Of a DNA stretch of 64,000 bases, positions 33,676-44,697 are shown piece after piece. The DNA is from Rhizopus arrhizus. Its lineage: Eukaryota > Mucoromycota > Mucoromycetes > Mucorales > Rhizopodaceae. Position 1 is the stretch's first letter, and every line of letters starts with the position of its first letter. The stretch spans positions 930,001 through 994,000 of the forward strand of contig JAKZZE010000001.1 of NCBI GenBank assembly GCA_024220505.1, written 5' to 3'. The notes under the pieces are model-generated. The model did no database searches and had not been told where the DNA came from. It saw only the letters and a list, made by a program, of their open reading frames with translations. Position numbers and translations under genes: made by a program.

Positions 33676-34740
33676 GCCACTGAATTAGGAGTTTTGACAT
33701 AGTGAAAAAAAAAAAGAACAGGTTCATTGTATAGAAATGACATGGACGACTTTATATAATTTTTTTGCCTATCTCTCATCAATCCACAAAAATATTTTAT
33801 CTTCACATAAAAAAGGAGAAAGACGTGAATACATAAGAAAAGGTAGTACAAGTTTAACGTGAGCCTTGATTGAAAGCTCTTTACAACCTAAATAAATTTA
33901 TATGAACGCACTGACCATCTACTTTTGATCCTTGATTTTATTTTTGAATTCATCAGAGCTCGTCGCTCTCTCCTTTTTGTCAATGAAGATATTTATTACA
34001 AGCTTCAGATGAAGAAACAAGAAGGATAGAATACAACCAAAAAAGAGATATGCTTCAGCATCAGTTCTTGATATAGAAAAGAGGTGGTTGCCAAGAGATT
34101 TAGAGAACAAAGAAAAGAATAAAATAGGACAAATGGCTTTGAAAACAAAGAGTTTCTTTTTGTTTATGTAAATGAATCAAATCCTTCAAGAATCATTTGC
34201 CAAGAGAGATTTGTAGTCAGTGCTACTTTCCTATCTGTGACAATCGCGGGATTATAAATAATTTTAGGGAAAAAAGTTGAACAGCCATTATCTTTCAAAA
34301 CTTTCAGTAGAGGTTAATAGTATTCTTGTGCCACTATTTCAAGAATTAGAAATAAATTATTCCTCCTTTTAGGTGCTTCATAATACAAGGGGTGAATTTG
34401 GTTTCTTATCAAATAGACAGGTTAGGGTATCAGCACGCAAATCCCATTTTTGGACATTGTTTAAAGGGTGGAAGTGACGGTAAACAATAGAGCCCCTTTT
34501 TTGTGCATGGAATTGACAAGTACAAAAATATACAAGGTTGACACTATAAAAATAAAGGATGATTATCTTGAGCTGATCTATGCGAATTTGTTGGACGGAG
34601 AAATGAATAAAACTTGTTAGATTAGGATTCAGTCAGTACTATTATTATGACAACTCTATAGGATTACTAGATCAAACCCTGCTTATTTATAATAAAGGAA
34701 TCGTTTTGTGTAATAAAAGGTACATAACTTGAATTCTACA
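33289..34740. other. Gene-less AT-rich stretch
   Basis: Contains a roughly 27-nt T run (33649-33675) and other A/T runs. Frames here are composed of homopolymer-derived residues and are not supported as genes. Confidence 0.4.
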
Positions 34741-34746
34741 AGTATA

Positions 34747-35200
34747 TCACTTTGTATTAAGTTTTCTCCCTCTTTGTCTCATCCTTTTGCTCCTCACTTC
34801 AATGGATCGAACATAACTTAGATTATAGTCTGCCTCTTGTTCTTTCGATTCTGTCAGTTGACTGCTCCTTTTTCTATCAAAGTCAAAATGGGCATTCTCT
34901 CTGGTGATTTCCAGTTCAACCTGAGCAGCGGTCCCTGTGGTATCGATGACTTCATAAAAAATTATACTGTCAGGCAAGCTTTTCCAGATTACAAATATGT
35001 TCTTTCTCCACCAATTGTCATTTCTATTCTGCACCGACTGAGGATTTGCAACCCTTATTTGCTCGCTGCATTTTTAAATGGATTTCATGGCTTGAAATTC
35101 TTCAACATTTTAGTCCTCATTTGCCATTTTCTCAGGATGGCATTTGCTCAATCATATGATCTCTCAAGACTTTTCCTTTAATTGATCAAAATGAATTATG
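34747..35200 (-). pseudogene. Weak decayed ORF, unrecognised
   Basis: Minus strand 35034-34747 is open for 95 codons with protein-like pieces (KSLPDSIIFYEVIDTTGTAA, VELEITRENAHFDFDRKRSS). The same frame continues upstream through several stops (PEKMANED, VEEFQAMKSI). It looks like a decayed coding region; a chance frame cannot be excluded. Confidence 0.25.
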
Positions 35201-35731
35201 GGCTCTTACTTGCTGCAGGATTAATCAGGTTTCGTAATTTCACTGGTATGCTCTATTATTAAGGGGCAATCGTTTCATTAACCCACAATTACTAAAATTG
35301 CTATGTCGCAGTTCTGTTCTTCTCACAAGGACAAGTGCAACTTACCCTAACTTGAATTCTTTCTGTTTCTTGGTTCATACCGCTCTTGGACGTGTGATAT
35401 CTTTTATTCTTCAACATAAAAAACCATTTTTTTTTATATAAAAGAAAAACAAGATACACAAGTTGAATCCAACAATCCGATGGTGTTTCCCTTATTTTTT
35501 TTTCCCTATTGCCATATTTGTAATAGGAAACGTGATACTGAAATCCCAAAACTGGAGTTCAAAACATTGAGAGCATTAGATTTATTAGTGTCATTAGTAA
35601 TAATAATAGTAGTAGTAGTACAAGCAGTAAGATTAGAAAGTATATATCAGTAAAATTAATATAAAGAAAGAAAGGATGCAAAATAAAGATACATGTTTGG
35701 TGTTTGTTGTTATATGTGCAAGACATCGCTT

Positions 35732-36978
35732 CTAACTAGAATATTTTTTAAAGTCAAATTGATTCATGACGGGTGAACGAGGTGTAACAGGTGAATCAAA
35801 TTCGGATGTGTACACAGATGACACAGGGGAATAGACGAGTGATTCGACTTCCTCCATTTCATGTTCCGATGCATTATGATAAACATCCAAGGCGAGTGAG
35901 AGTGATTCTGGTCTGGTCTGCTTTAATAAGGCCTCTTCATCCTCCTTGTTTTCTTGAATGTCATGTTCTATGCTGTAAATAAATGATTTTATATGTAATC
36001 TATTCACTCCATAATATTGTAATCGAGTACGAAATTCAGGATTCATTTTTGGCAAGAAATTTTGAGCGACAGCAAATGTGAGGATAGCATAGATAGAACC
36101 ACCTACAAGATCAATCATGTAGTGGTGTGTAAGATACATGGTAGCAAACCACATCCACATCACATAAGCAACAGCCAGTGGTTTTAACTTTGGAAATAAA
36201 TAGACAACAAAGAGCATCTCGATAGTAGCAGAACCTGAGTGAAGGGATGGAAAGGCACCAAAGACAAGAGGAGATGAACCAAAAGTGGAACCATACAAGT
36301 CTAGTCCCAAGATTTGATCGATACGAATCAGTCCACCTGGTTCACCAGGAATAGAGTAATCAGCTGGAGCAGAACCATAACTTAATTCATACCCTAGGAA
36401 ATCATCAGTTAGTATCTATTGTTCAATTCCCTCGTTATAAACTTACATGGTGACGCATTAGGAAATAACAGTTGAGTCAAGACACCGGCAAGGTTCATAT
36501 AACCAAAGGCAGTACCATATGTCTTGAGACAACCAGGAGGACCAAAGATGAAGAGCATGAAGGCCAAGACAAAAGGAAAAGAGAAATGAATGACACCATA
36601 AGGAAGCCAAGCTAATATATCAAGTACAGGATGTGTATGCTTTGAGATCACCTCAGATAGGTTGGCACCATACAAAATACGTTCAAGGGTAGGCAGCAGA
36701 TTGACAAAGATATGATTAGGTCGATAGTCAATTGGAATAAATTGACAGGCGTAAAATGTGATGAGCCATGAAAAGATGGGTAAAGCGGGTAGTGTGAATC
36801 GTCTGATGTATGGAATCCAAAAGGATGATAAAAGTAATGCTGCTATAAATAATCGAGGTATGAGTGTGGGTGTTTGAATGATGATAAAGTCCACGGTGAG
36901 CAGTAAACCGAGAAAAAGATATTGAAGATTATAAAAATTATATTCTTTCGGTATTAATTGTATTAATTGTCGTTTCAT
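35732..36978 (-). CDS. AUR1: Inositol phosphorylceramide synthase
   Basis: Integral membrane enzyme of the Golgi that transfers phosphoinositol from phosphatidylinositol to ceramide, the fungal-specific sphingolipid step. Exons 36978-36447 and 36393-35732 (53-nt intron with a visible TACTAAC branch site), 397 residues. N-terminal half with several TM helices (FLGLLLTVDFIIIQTPTL, LFIAALLLSSFWIPYI, HFSFPFVLAFMLFIFGPPGC). The PAP2-type catalytic motifs are FGAFPSLHSGSATIEML and YLTHHYMIDLVGGSIYAI with the essential histidines. The Ser/Glu-rich cytosolic tail (SPVSSVYTSEFDSPVTPRSP) is typical of Aur1. Aur1 is the target of aureobasidin A. Confidence 0.95.
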
Positions 36979-38480
36979 ATTATTATTTACAATGTAACAC
37001 TCTTTTGGACTTCTTAACAGAAAAAAAAAAAAAACGTAGAAAATAGAGAAGGAATGAAATAAAAAAGCTTTTTTTTTTTATATAATCTTATTTTTCTGTG
37101 TGACATAGTGTGCTTTTTTTTGCGGCGTATCTGTTTTTCCGATTTGTCATTGTTATACGTTCACATGAAATATCTATGATTCATGAATTTTTTCATCATG
37201 AATGCATTAAAATTCATGCTTAAAAGAATAAAACTTGTTTTTTTTTTTTTTTTTTTTTTCTTTTTTTTTCTTTTTTCTTTTTTTTTGCTTACATAAGTAA
37301 TAGTTTTTTTTTTCTTGTGTCTGTGTTTTGTAATTATATGCGGGACTAAAAAGTTTTGTTGAAACCGGGGTTTATTTTCTACGGAAGCCTAAAGATTCTT
37401 TTATGCGATTGGTTGTATATTTTCGGTTCGGCCATTACGATTTTACGCGAAAATTTAAATAAACATTTAATTTAGAAATTACGAATTTTGTATCTTGTTT
37501 TTGTGAAAGCTGAGAAACTATCACAAATTTATAGAATACATTTGTACTAGTACATTTATTGACTCGTCTTCAAGAGTGCAATTCCTAAAAATGCGGGTTT
37601 GACGGAAACTAAGGTAGTAGATACGGATCTTTGTAATGCCGAACCAATACAATGCCTTATAAAATACATTGACATTAATTCCGCTTAAATCATAAAGTAT
37701 TTGATACATTCATATAAATCATACCATGATTTTCACTATATTCATCTCCTATTGATGACTGTTTTGAATTTCAAACTAGTGGGTTAAAAGAATGGAACAT
37801 TTGAATTAGGAAAGAACAAGAATCCCAAATAAGAAACTACACCTGATTTTAATTTTAAAAAAGAAGTGTATTCTTTATGAAGTACAGTTTGTCATATTTG
37901 GAAAGATGCATGTCCAATCACAATTGTTTTGTGCTCATTCCTGATATAGAAACATGATTCATGTGCCTTTAAGCAGACCATAAGCAAAGAAGAAAGTTGG
38001 ATGAAACAAAAGGGTCTAAAAGCAATGGTTTGAAACTCAATCTCCTCTTGAAAGATGTAATAAAAAGGATATCTTGTATTTTGACTACTGCAATAATATA
38101 CACCAAATTAAAAGTTTATTTGTGTATTTAGAAAACAAAATTTAGCGTACTTTTAAATTAATAGTTAGTCAGAAAAAAAAAAAAAAATTCGGCACCTCTG
38201 ATAATATAAAATCAGGTACTTATAAATCTTTGTGTATTTTTAATTTTTCTCTTTATAATTAATCAAACAAGATGAATACTTTTATATCCAACGATGACTT
38301 GTGAAAACAATTTTGTAGTAAAGAGAATGAAATGTTAGTATTTGAAATAGAAGTTTATCCAGTAAGCATAACATAACAAATTTGGACACTTGTTTGGACA
38401 TGATACCACCTGAAAGAGATTAAATAAAAAAAGGGAGTCGTCTGAGAAAAAATCGTAAAATCACTACAAGAGCGCCGAAA
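36979..38480. other. Gene-less stretch rich in T homopolymers
   Basis: AUR1 upstream region. T runs at 37071-37080, 37238-37260 and 37261-37320 are interrupted by single C. No gene, RNA or dispersed repeat supported up to the DIRS remnant. Confidence 0.4.
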
Positions 38481-39985
38481 AGATCCAGATTGGCATGCCT
38501 ATCAAAGCGAGAGAGAGAGTTGACTGGATGTCGTACCTAATTCAATTCTTGTTGGCTCCGTTTCGTCTTTCAATGTCGTACTGTTTTCAACATTCGAAAA
38601 AATGGATTGTTGAATTCTCATACTTCTGAGGCATCTTCTTGGAGGTCTGTAGTAAAACTTTTCAAACGTATTTGAGTTTCGGCTCCAGTTTGCATGATCC
38701 TTGACCTGGTCAATAGAGGCTCCCAGCATCACCGCCTTTGTACTTATTGCTGACCGCAACGAATGTGCTTTGTATCATCTGTCTACTCCAGCTTTTTTCA
38801 TAGCTGTTTGAACCCATTTACCGACCGTGCTTGGTTGAACAGAAGTAGTTGGTTTGGTAACTACCTCTAAATACCCTAAAAACAAGGTATGATCTCCTGC
38901 TAAATGTTGTCTATACTGGTTTGTCAATTCCATAAAACGAAACAAGTTTCGGACGAAACATAGATCTTCTTCTTGGATCACTCCTAGTTGGATACGCTTG
39001 GTGTTAGTTTTTTTTGGCTGGCGAATATGTAACCAGACACTATCGGGAACGCCGTCTGTGTGCGTAAATTGAACATCTCTCCATTGGATCCGACCCACAT
39101 CTGATCTCGGTCTCCACATTGTACTTATACACATCAACAAAATTACCTTTAGTTGTAATTGCCCCAAAGCCAGGATGTTTGAAGGTGATAATTCTTTCCG
39201 AATGTATAAAATTAAAATGTTGATATCCCAAGTTTCAAGTTTTTTTCACAGTAGGTATACGAACTTCAGTATCCTTTTTTTGCTTTGAAAAACATTGTGA
39301 TTCCAGGCTAGGAAGCAAGAGGCGGTTGATTTGGATGTAATTGTGAATATACCGATGCAATCGCTGAGCGGTAACTATTCAACGTCTGAGCACTTAATCT
39401 GTTATGTTCCTTTAAGAAACATAATACATTTGATACATTATACTCCTCTGGATCTTGAACTGGCATTTGCTTTTGACACCAATGAGAAAATTTCTTCCAA
39501 ATTCCACTGTAAGCTCTGTGCGTATTGTAACAATTTGCCTTCAAGAAAAATCCTTGAGTACATTTACTGATCCCATCGGAAGTCCACTTATTACTGGTAA
39601 GTGCCAAGCGACTACTGTCCAGTTCTTTCTTATCTTGAATATCAGCGGTAGTTGTCGATGTTTCATTTGTAATAGTGTCGGAAACCAGTATTAGGTCGGC
39701 CACGACGGGGTGACCAATACCACTTCCTTCAACTTCATCGATCGAATTTGTCGCATGGCCTTTGGTATCAGTTGCCACGGTGGAAACAGATACAAACCCT
39801 TCTTGGGCCAGACTTGGCGAAAAGCATCCACTGCCCTGACTTCTGGGTCTGCTCGATAACTCCAAAACATCTTGAGTTTGCTATTGTGTCAGGCTGCAAA
39901 TCCATCGATCCTCAAAGGGCCCATCTTCTGATTTATTACCTAGAACCACTTCTTGGGCATTGTTGCTTCGTATAGAGGTGTGTTA
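38480..39985 (-). mobile_element. DIRS-type tyrosine-recombinase retroelement, 3' part, decayed
   Basis: Minus strand. About 39985-39650 carries, in a broken frame, the end of a DIRS RT-RNase H region (FWSYRADPEVRAVDAFRQVW, KKGLYLFPPWQLIPKAMRQI). It overlaps and precedes a tyrosine recombinase: SAM-like N-terminal domain (NTHRAYSGIWKKFSHWCQKQ, LNSYRSAIASVYSQLHP; 39600-39308) and catalytic domain (39231-38502) with Arg in MWRPRSDVGRIQW, HSLRSA for the HxxR, and nucleophile Tyr in NTFEKFYYRPPRR. One in-frame TGA just before YKAHSLRSA and several frameshifts inactivate it. The RT core and gag are absent; the left end of the duplicated region begins directly beyond 39985. Confidence 0.85.
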
Positions 39986-40006
39986 TCTTGTAAGAATAAA
40001 AAAAAC

Positions 40007-40332
40007 TATATGTTTTATCTCGTAAGAATAAAAAGACTATGAAATTCAACGAGACTTAAAAAGTTATATTTTTATTTAATATTATTATATCTGGTATTTA
40101 TATCCTTTTCATGAAGATTCAATTCAATCCTTTTCAAGATACTTTAATTAATTATAGCTGTAGATTTAGTATGAATGAATTTTAGTATGAAGACCTATTC
40201 CTGATTATGCAAGTGGACTGTTTATAATTATTCAAGTAAATCTATTTTTCATTTATGTCTCATTGCATCAGGAGCTATATTAAAACACTTCATATTGAGT
40301 TAAAGGAGAGGAATTGGTTATGAGAAAAGACT
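40007..40332 (+). repeat. ~330-bp dispersed repeat (copy near unit A)
   Basis: Starts with GTTTTATCTCGTAAGAATAA and runs to GAAAAGACTG. Its reverse complement is at about 50744-51092 with high identity, and its terminal part recurs at about 63022-63076. The A copy has the end motif TTATCT(T/C)GTAAGAATAA twice in tandem (39975-40030). No coding frame; length, lack of coding and variable presence suggest a non-autonomous mobile element. Confidence 0.6.
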
Positions 40333-40439
40333 GGACTGTATTATTTTTTTCAAACTTACGATTAACGTGCGCACGGCGCAGTGCTGGGTTCCAAAGGTCA
40401 AAAAGTACCCACAACATTATATTCAAGATCAGCTGGTAG

Positions 40440-41075
40440 TGGAAGACCAGTGGATAGACCTCCAGTTCTAATTGACAACCGTATAAATTTTTTTTCGATC
40501 AAGCGAGCAGAAGAAAGCACAAATTTTGTTGTGGTGAATAATATGATTAAGGTATTGACTACGGAGTTGGAAAGCTAGAAATAACAAAGAATAGCTTTTA
40601 TAAGTCCATCAAAGAAAAATGTAGAATTACCCTCAAACACTTTTATTTACAATCAGCTGAGAGGAATACCCATGAGAAGATCAAATAGTGATATGACAGA
40701 ATAAAGAGATGAACAGAAACTGATTTAGGCTTTACGGGTAATTGTATGCTCATAGATGAAGCAGCCTCTCACATCATTCTGAAGGGCAACTGTTCATCGT
40801 CAAAAGAAGGAGACCATGCTGTCGTAAAAGTACCTAACACAAAGACAAATGGCCATAACCATTTTGAGAGTTATTTCCACTTACGGTATTGTAAATGTAA
40901 TTGTAAGACGACCTTGATTGATGGACTATTGAAAAAAAAGAAAGACAGTTGGAGATATAAAAGTAGTAGAGAATAGTAAAAGTGGCACGGTTACCTGCTA
41001 TTATTTCAATTTTATAAGCAGTGTTTTAGCTATTATGGATCGTCCATCAGCTTTATATATTTTTATTTTATTTTT
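40440..41075 (+). pseudogene. Tc1-like (DDE_3) transposase remnant, unit A
   Basis: Pieces of one transposase in order: GRPVDRPPVLIDNRI (HTH region), KCRITLKHFYLQSAERNTHE, TETDLGFTGNC then MLIDEAASHIILKGNCSSSK and AVVKVPNTKTNG (first catalytic Asp region), and GTVTCYYFNFISSVLAIMDR. It stops there: the second Asp and the Glu regions are missing, and sequence changes at an A/T-rich tract (about 41055-41080) into the 3' flank of the orphan ORF. Related to the pseudogene at 22.5 kb. Confidence 0.7.
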
Positions 41076-41186
41076 TTATGTTTGGATCTTTGAAAGTATA
41101 AAAGTGTCATTTTATTCGTTACTCGTCAAATTCATTTTGTGATAGTCAAGCCTTTTCATGATGGTGGATATCGTGGATTTCGTGTA

Positions 41187-43388
41187 TCAATTGGTAATAG
41201 CTCTGTAAGTTTGACGGCTACCTTCAATCAGTATGCCACCTGGTCTAACCAATGTCAGAACATTATTCAGAGGTCTGCAACCTTGAAACCATAACAGCTT
41301 GCCTATAAAAGCTGCACTAATCCATGATTGTAATGATTCATTGCCATACGTGTGCAGTACATGTTTAAAATCATCCAAGAGCTTGACAGTACTGCGTCCA
41401 TCAGCACATTGAGACACATTTATGGGTACTGCTAGATCTTCAGTTGCTTCGATACATTTATGCTTGTTGCCTCCAGGATTCCACGACCCTAGTCCTACTT
41501 GTAATTGATCACCATTAGGATACATCAAAAAAGTATCAACAGCGATATAATTGAGTTCTGATCGAATGAATAAAAGTTGTTGCGGGATTACATCTGGAGG
41601 TTGCTCTGTAACCTGTGCTACTCTGGTTGCATTTAATTCATGATAGAATTGATCCGGTGGTTCAAATACAAGACATGCCAACACATGTAATCCATTATGT
41701 ATATGTCCATTGAAACTAACCAAAACGGATCCTGTTGTGCCAGGCTTAACAGCATATCGTAGACCATGTACTTTACCATCTATTTCAATTCCTAATACTG
41801 AACCATCGTCTACGTGAGGAGCATCTTCACCAGTACGTAATATATACCAACTGGATAAAAATGCTCCAAGCCCAAACACGTCATATATACGTAGCTGCTT
41901 TAAGCTTTTCAAAGTACGTTCCAAGTCGCCACAAAGTGAGCATTGGTCGATTGCCATGCCACCTTTCAAAAGAACACCAGTAACATAGATAGAGACAAGA
42001 GCATTGAGAAAGAGTACAGTGCGACACCCATCACGCGATATATTACTCATCTTATGTATCATACCAATACACGTTCCTTCACATTCTCTGCATTTCTCAG
42101 CGACCTCCATAGCAATGTTTTTTACCAATGGTCCCAATGATTTGATTGCACCTGTGTCTGCTAAAACACAAAAACCTGGGGTCATTATCACTGTACCAGG
42201 AGGATCACCATTTTCGATTCCAAGAAAAATTGTTTTTGCAACTTCATCGTCTAGCCAACGCATTAAATCTTCCTCAAACTCAGCTGGCACTCCACACAAG
42301 TTAAAAACAGACTTCCGATTGATGTATCGATACGTAATAGATTCTTTTTCCATTTTTGATGATTTCAGCTTCAATACTTTGAAACCAGCTTCTTCTAATC
42401 CATAGATTCTTGGACCAAGACCAAAATCCAATGCTTCAATCCTACATAGCTTTATCTGTGCCAAAGCAAATGCAACTGCTGCAGTTTCAATGTCTGATAC
42501 TTGCATAGCCACATTGCCACCGATTTTAGCAATTCTAACAAAATCACGAACTACAGACGCTTTGCATCTAGACCTAGGGTCGAATTGTCTTGACCATTGT
42601 TCCCATCTCTGATCTTTCCAATCTTCCACACAGGTTCCTCTTTTCCAGATCTCTTCAGCAATTTTCAAAAAGTAGTGATGTGCTTGTTTTACATCTACAG
42701 CATTTAGACCAAGCGGAAGTATCCCATGTACAAAGCCCTGTCTGATTTTCCGCCCATCATTAAGATCACCACCAGCGAGGGATCCACAAAACAACATTAC
42801 GTGAAATATTGGCATCAATGTTGTCCAAAATTCAAATGTCGTACTTGGGCTGGTTAACAGCAATCCTCCTTCCGAGTAGGTTTCGTACTTTTCATATAAT
42901 ATGGGTTCTCCAAAGCCAATGATAGGTTTCATTACTGGAAGAAATGCACCGAGAACAGTGATATCTGATATATTCTTTGTGCGAGTGCCTCCCCATGCTT
43001 TGACAGCTAGCTTTGTAATGTCAATACCTAGTTCAATGAAACGAGGTACCAATTTTTCTAAATCAACGGCCATATCTGTAATCATCAGCGGTACTTTTAC
43101 TGGTTCAAATGAAATGCCCCAATCTGACAATGAATCAGACAACTCGGATACACCAGAGTTCAACAATTGATCTTCTTCTTCTTGTTCTTGCCTTTTAATT
43201 TGAATGCCCTTACCAAAAACTGTAGACATATTTTCATCTGCAGGAAGTCTACAATTTTCCAAATTCAATTGTTCTTTTAAGTCTTTTACTTGTGCATTCA
43301 CTACGTCAAGCAAATGATCATAGTCGTTTCTATTATATGTCAAAGATTCCCGGCTCACATTGCTGTAAATAGCAGATAGCTCGTCCAT
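41187..43388 (-). CDS. Orphan intronless 733-residue protein, copy A
   Basis: Single long ORF (MDELSAIYSNVSRESLTYN ... SRQTYRAITN) with no family that I recognise, no signal peptide and no clear TM helix. N-terminal 75 residues are acidic and probably helical (DYDHLLDVVNAQVKDLKEQL, QEQEEEDQLLNSGVSEL); the rest is a compact mixed alpha/beta protein with conserved blocks such as GEPILYEKYETYSEGGLLLT, CGSLAGGDL, EIWKRGTCVEDWKD, FNLCGVPAEFEEDLMRWLDD and WNPGGNKHKC, and paired cysteines (EKCRECEGTC, QCSLCGD) that are not a standard zinc finger. The ORF is full-length in all three copies. A splice-acceptor-like TTTATTGCAG lies about 18 bp before the ATG in every copy, suggesting a 5' UTR intron. 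Downstream, AATAAA and an A-rich tract follow within about 130 bp. A domesticated or viral-derived origin is possible but unproven. Confidence 0.75.
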   Translation of the reverse strand: MDELSAIYSNVSRESLTYNRNDYDHLLDVVNAQVKDLKEQLNLENCRLPADENMSTVFGKGIQIKRQEQEEEDQLLNSGVSELSDSLSDWGISFEPVKVPLMITDMAVDLEKLVPRFIELGIDITKLAVKAWGGTRTKNISDITVLGAFLPVMKPIIGFGEPILYEKYETYSEGGLLLTSPSTTFEFWTTLMPIFHVMLFCGSLAGGDLNDGRKIRQGFVHGILPLGLNAVDVKQAHHYFLKIAEEIWKRGTCVEDWKDQRWEQWSRQFDPRSRCKASVVRDFVRIAKIGGNVAMQVSDIETAAVAFALAQIKLCRIEALDFGLGPRIYGLEEAGFKVLKLKSSKMEKESITYRYINRKSVFNLCGVPAEFEEDLMRWLDDEVAKTIFLGIENGDPPGTVIMTPGFCVLADTGAIKSLGPLVKNIAMEVAEKCRECEGTCIGMIHKMSNISRDGCRTVLFLNALVSIYVTGVLLKGGMAIDQCSLCGDLERTLKSLKQLRIYDVFGLGAFLSSWYILRTGEDAPHVDDGSVLGIEIDGKVHGLRYAVKPGTTGSVLVSFNGHIHNGLHVLACLVFEPPDQFYHELNATRVAQVTEQPPDVIPQQLLFIRSELNYIAVDTFLMYPNGDQLQVGLGSWNPGGNKHKCIEATEDLAVPINVSQCADGRSTVKLLDDFKHVLHTYGNESLQSWISAAFIGKLLWFQGCRPLNNVLTLVRPGGILIEGSRQTYRAITN

Positions 43389-43935
43389 TATGGATATACG
43401 TTAATACTGCAATAAAGAAAAGAAATGTTTATGCCTTTCTGATTAACAGATGTATTTAAGAATTTGTGTACAAGATTTTAGTCAGTGTAACGATGCTAAG
43501 TTGATGCCACTTTTATAAAACCAAGCCATTTCATATCCATTCAATCCATACATAGACAGTATATATAAAACGTATTTCTTATGTCTAGGAAAAGGAACTA
43601 CGTCTTAAAATGTTCCTGCCAGGAAAGAAGAGAAGGGCCGGTACCATTCAGCTGCCAAGGAAACACAAAAACAAGTAACTGGAACACGAAAGTCTTCTTT
43701 ATGTTATCATTTTTTGACCATTGTAAAATAGGCGTCTTATATCTCTCGATGAATAAAGCCAATAAACAAGTCAAACTACATTTTAGAACATAACAATATG
43801 ATTTGGGAACTGAGATAGTACGTTATAAATTGTATAGGTTGTTTATCGTGCATAGAAAAAAAATGGTATATAGAACAAACAGTGTAAACGAACGCTTACT
43901 ATCAGTTCACGTAGAATTAAGACCAATTCCACTTT

Positions 43936-43976
43936 TTTTTTTTTTTGTTTTTTTTTTTTTTTTTTTTTTTTTTTTC
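43936..43976. repeat. Poly-T tract in unit A 5' flank
   Basis: About 40 nt of T interrupted once by G. Unit C has 26 A (inverted) at the equivalent place (59404-59429); unit B has only CTCTCTCTTTCTC there. The homopolymer has expanded or contracted among copies. Confidence 0.9.
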
Positions 43977-44205
43977 TCTTTCACAACCGATGTTTGTAAC
44001 TCAATCATAACAAAGACGTTTATTTATGCATTGACTGCAAGGGTTTTACTTTCAATCATTCATTTTCTGCCTTACATGCTTGTATTGATCATTTGTTACT
44101 TCATGCTCACTTTATGGATGCCTCTTTTATTTCAGCATGTTTTCATGGTATTGATTTTATCAAAGCTTTCTTGTTGTTTCTATGTACTCTCTTCATTTTT
44201 GACAT

Positions 44206-44502
44206 ATGCAATACACATACGATCAAGACAGTAGTATAAGCTCTTGCATCTTAAAGAGAGATCAATACATAAACATGTTATTTCACTCAATAAATCCTAC
44301 AGACTTTCAGTTAAAATTGACCCGTTTTGTCATCCAAAGTATTCAAAATGATTTTAGAGAACCATCGGGAGATTATTTTTGGTTTGGAGAGATTGCTAAT
44401 TGGGTTAACTTTCTAAAGCTATTGCTCATCAATAGTGCAGAAAACCGAGTACCCAAAGACCTAGAAGCGTTGGCAAACGATATTCCGTTTTGGCTAAAGT
44501 AA
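44206..44502 (+). CDS. Possible small ORF in unit A flank, unrecognised
   Basis: 98 codons (INPTDFQLKLTRFVIQSIQN, DYFWFGEIANWVNFLKLLLI, VPKDLEALANDIPFWLK). The sequence is protein-like, but in unit C the equivalent region (minus, around 58930-59160) carries a deletion of roughly 90 bp and frame changes, and unit B lacks it. Could be a remnant of a larger gene in the ancestral unit. Confidence 0.3.
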   Translation: MQYTYDQDSSISSCILKRDQYINMLFHSINPTDFQLKLTRFVIQSIQNDFREPSGDYFWFGEIANWVNFLKLLLINSAENRVPKDLEALANDIPFWLK

Positions 44503-44697
44503 ACAAGCTTTCATACAGTAAGTAGCTGTCATTGTATAGTTAGAGTTGGGTGTCAACATCTGACTAAAAAGAAAGGTTGCTGGCTTATTGGTTGTACAAA
44601 TAGATTTTTCTTGTACAAAAAGAATGCAGAATGCTTGGTGAACGTAAGCCGCCAATTGTGGAAATATAAAACCATCCAGCTGCCAGAACAAATCCAC
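44494..44697 (-). CDS. Small ORF conserved between units A and C, unrecognised
   Basis: 67 codons: MDLFWQLDGFIFPQLAAYVH, FCILFVQEKSICTTNKPATF. Unit C carries an open counterpart at 58744-58989 plus (MNLFSQLDGFIFLQLAAYVH ...). The initiator shown is GTG in both copies, so the true start is unclear and it may be an internal exon. Conservation of an open frame through point differences is the only support. Confidence 0.3.
   Translation of the reverse strand: MDLFWQLDGFIFPQLAAYVHQAFCILFVQEKSICTTNKPATFLFSQMLTPNSNYTMTATYCMKACLL

Noticed and set aside
35301..35549. Minus-strand ORF of 82 codons near AUR1
   Set aside because: Composition follows homopolymers; no homologous look and no supporting start context.
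42004..42405. Antisense ORFs inside the orphan gene copies (also 52591-52992 and 61137-61538)
   Set aside because: They are conserved only because the sense frame is; they have no independent start context, and antisense coding of this length is expected in such sequence.
43803..44234. Plus-strand ORF of 143 codons through the poly-T tract
   Set aside because: Its core is a run of Phe encoded by the T homopolymer; unit B and C counterparts are not open.
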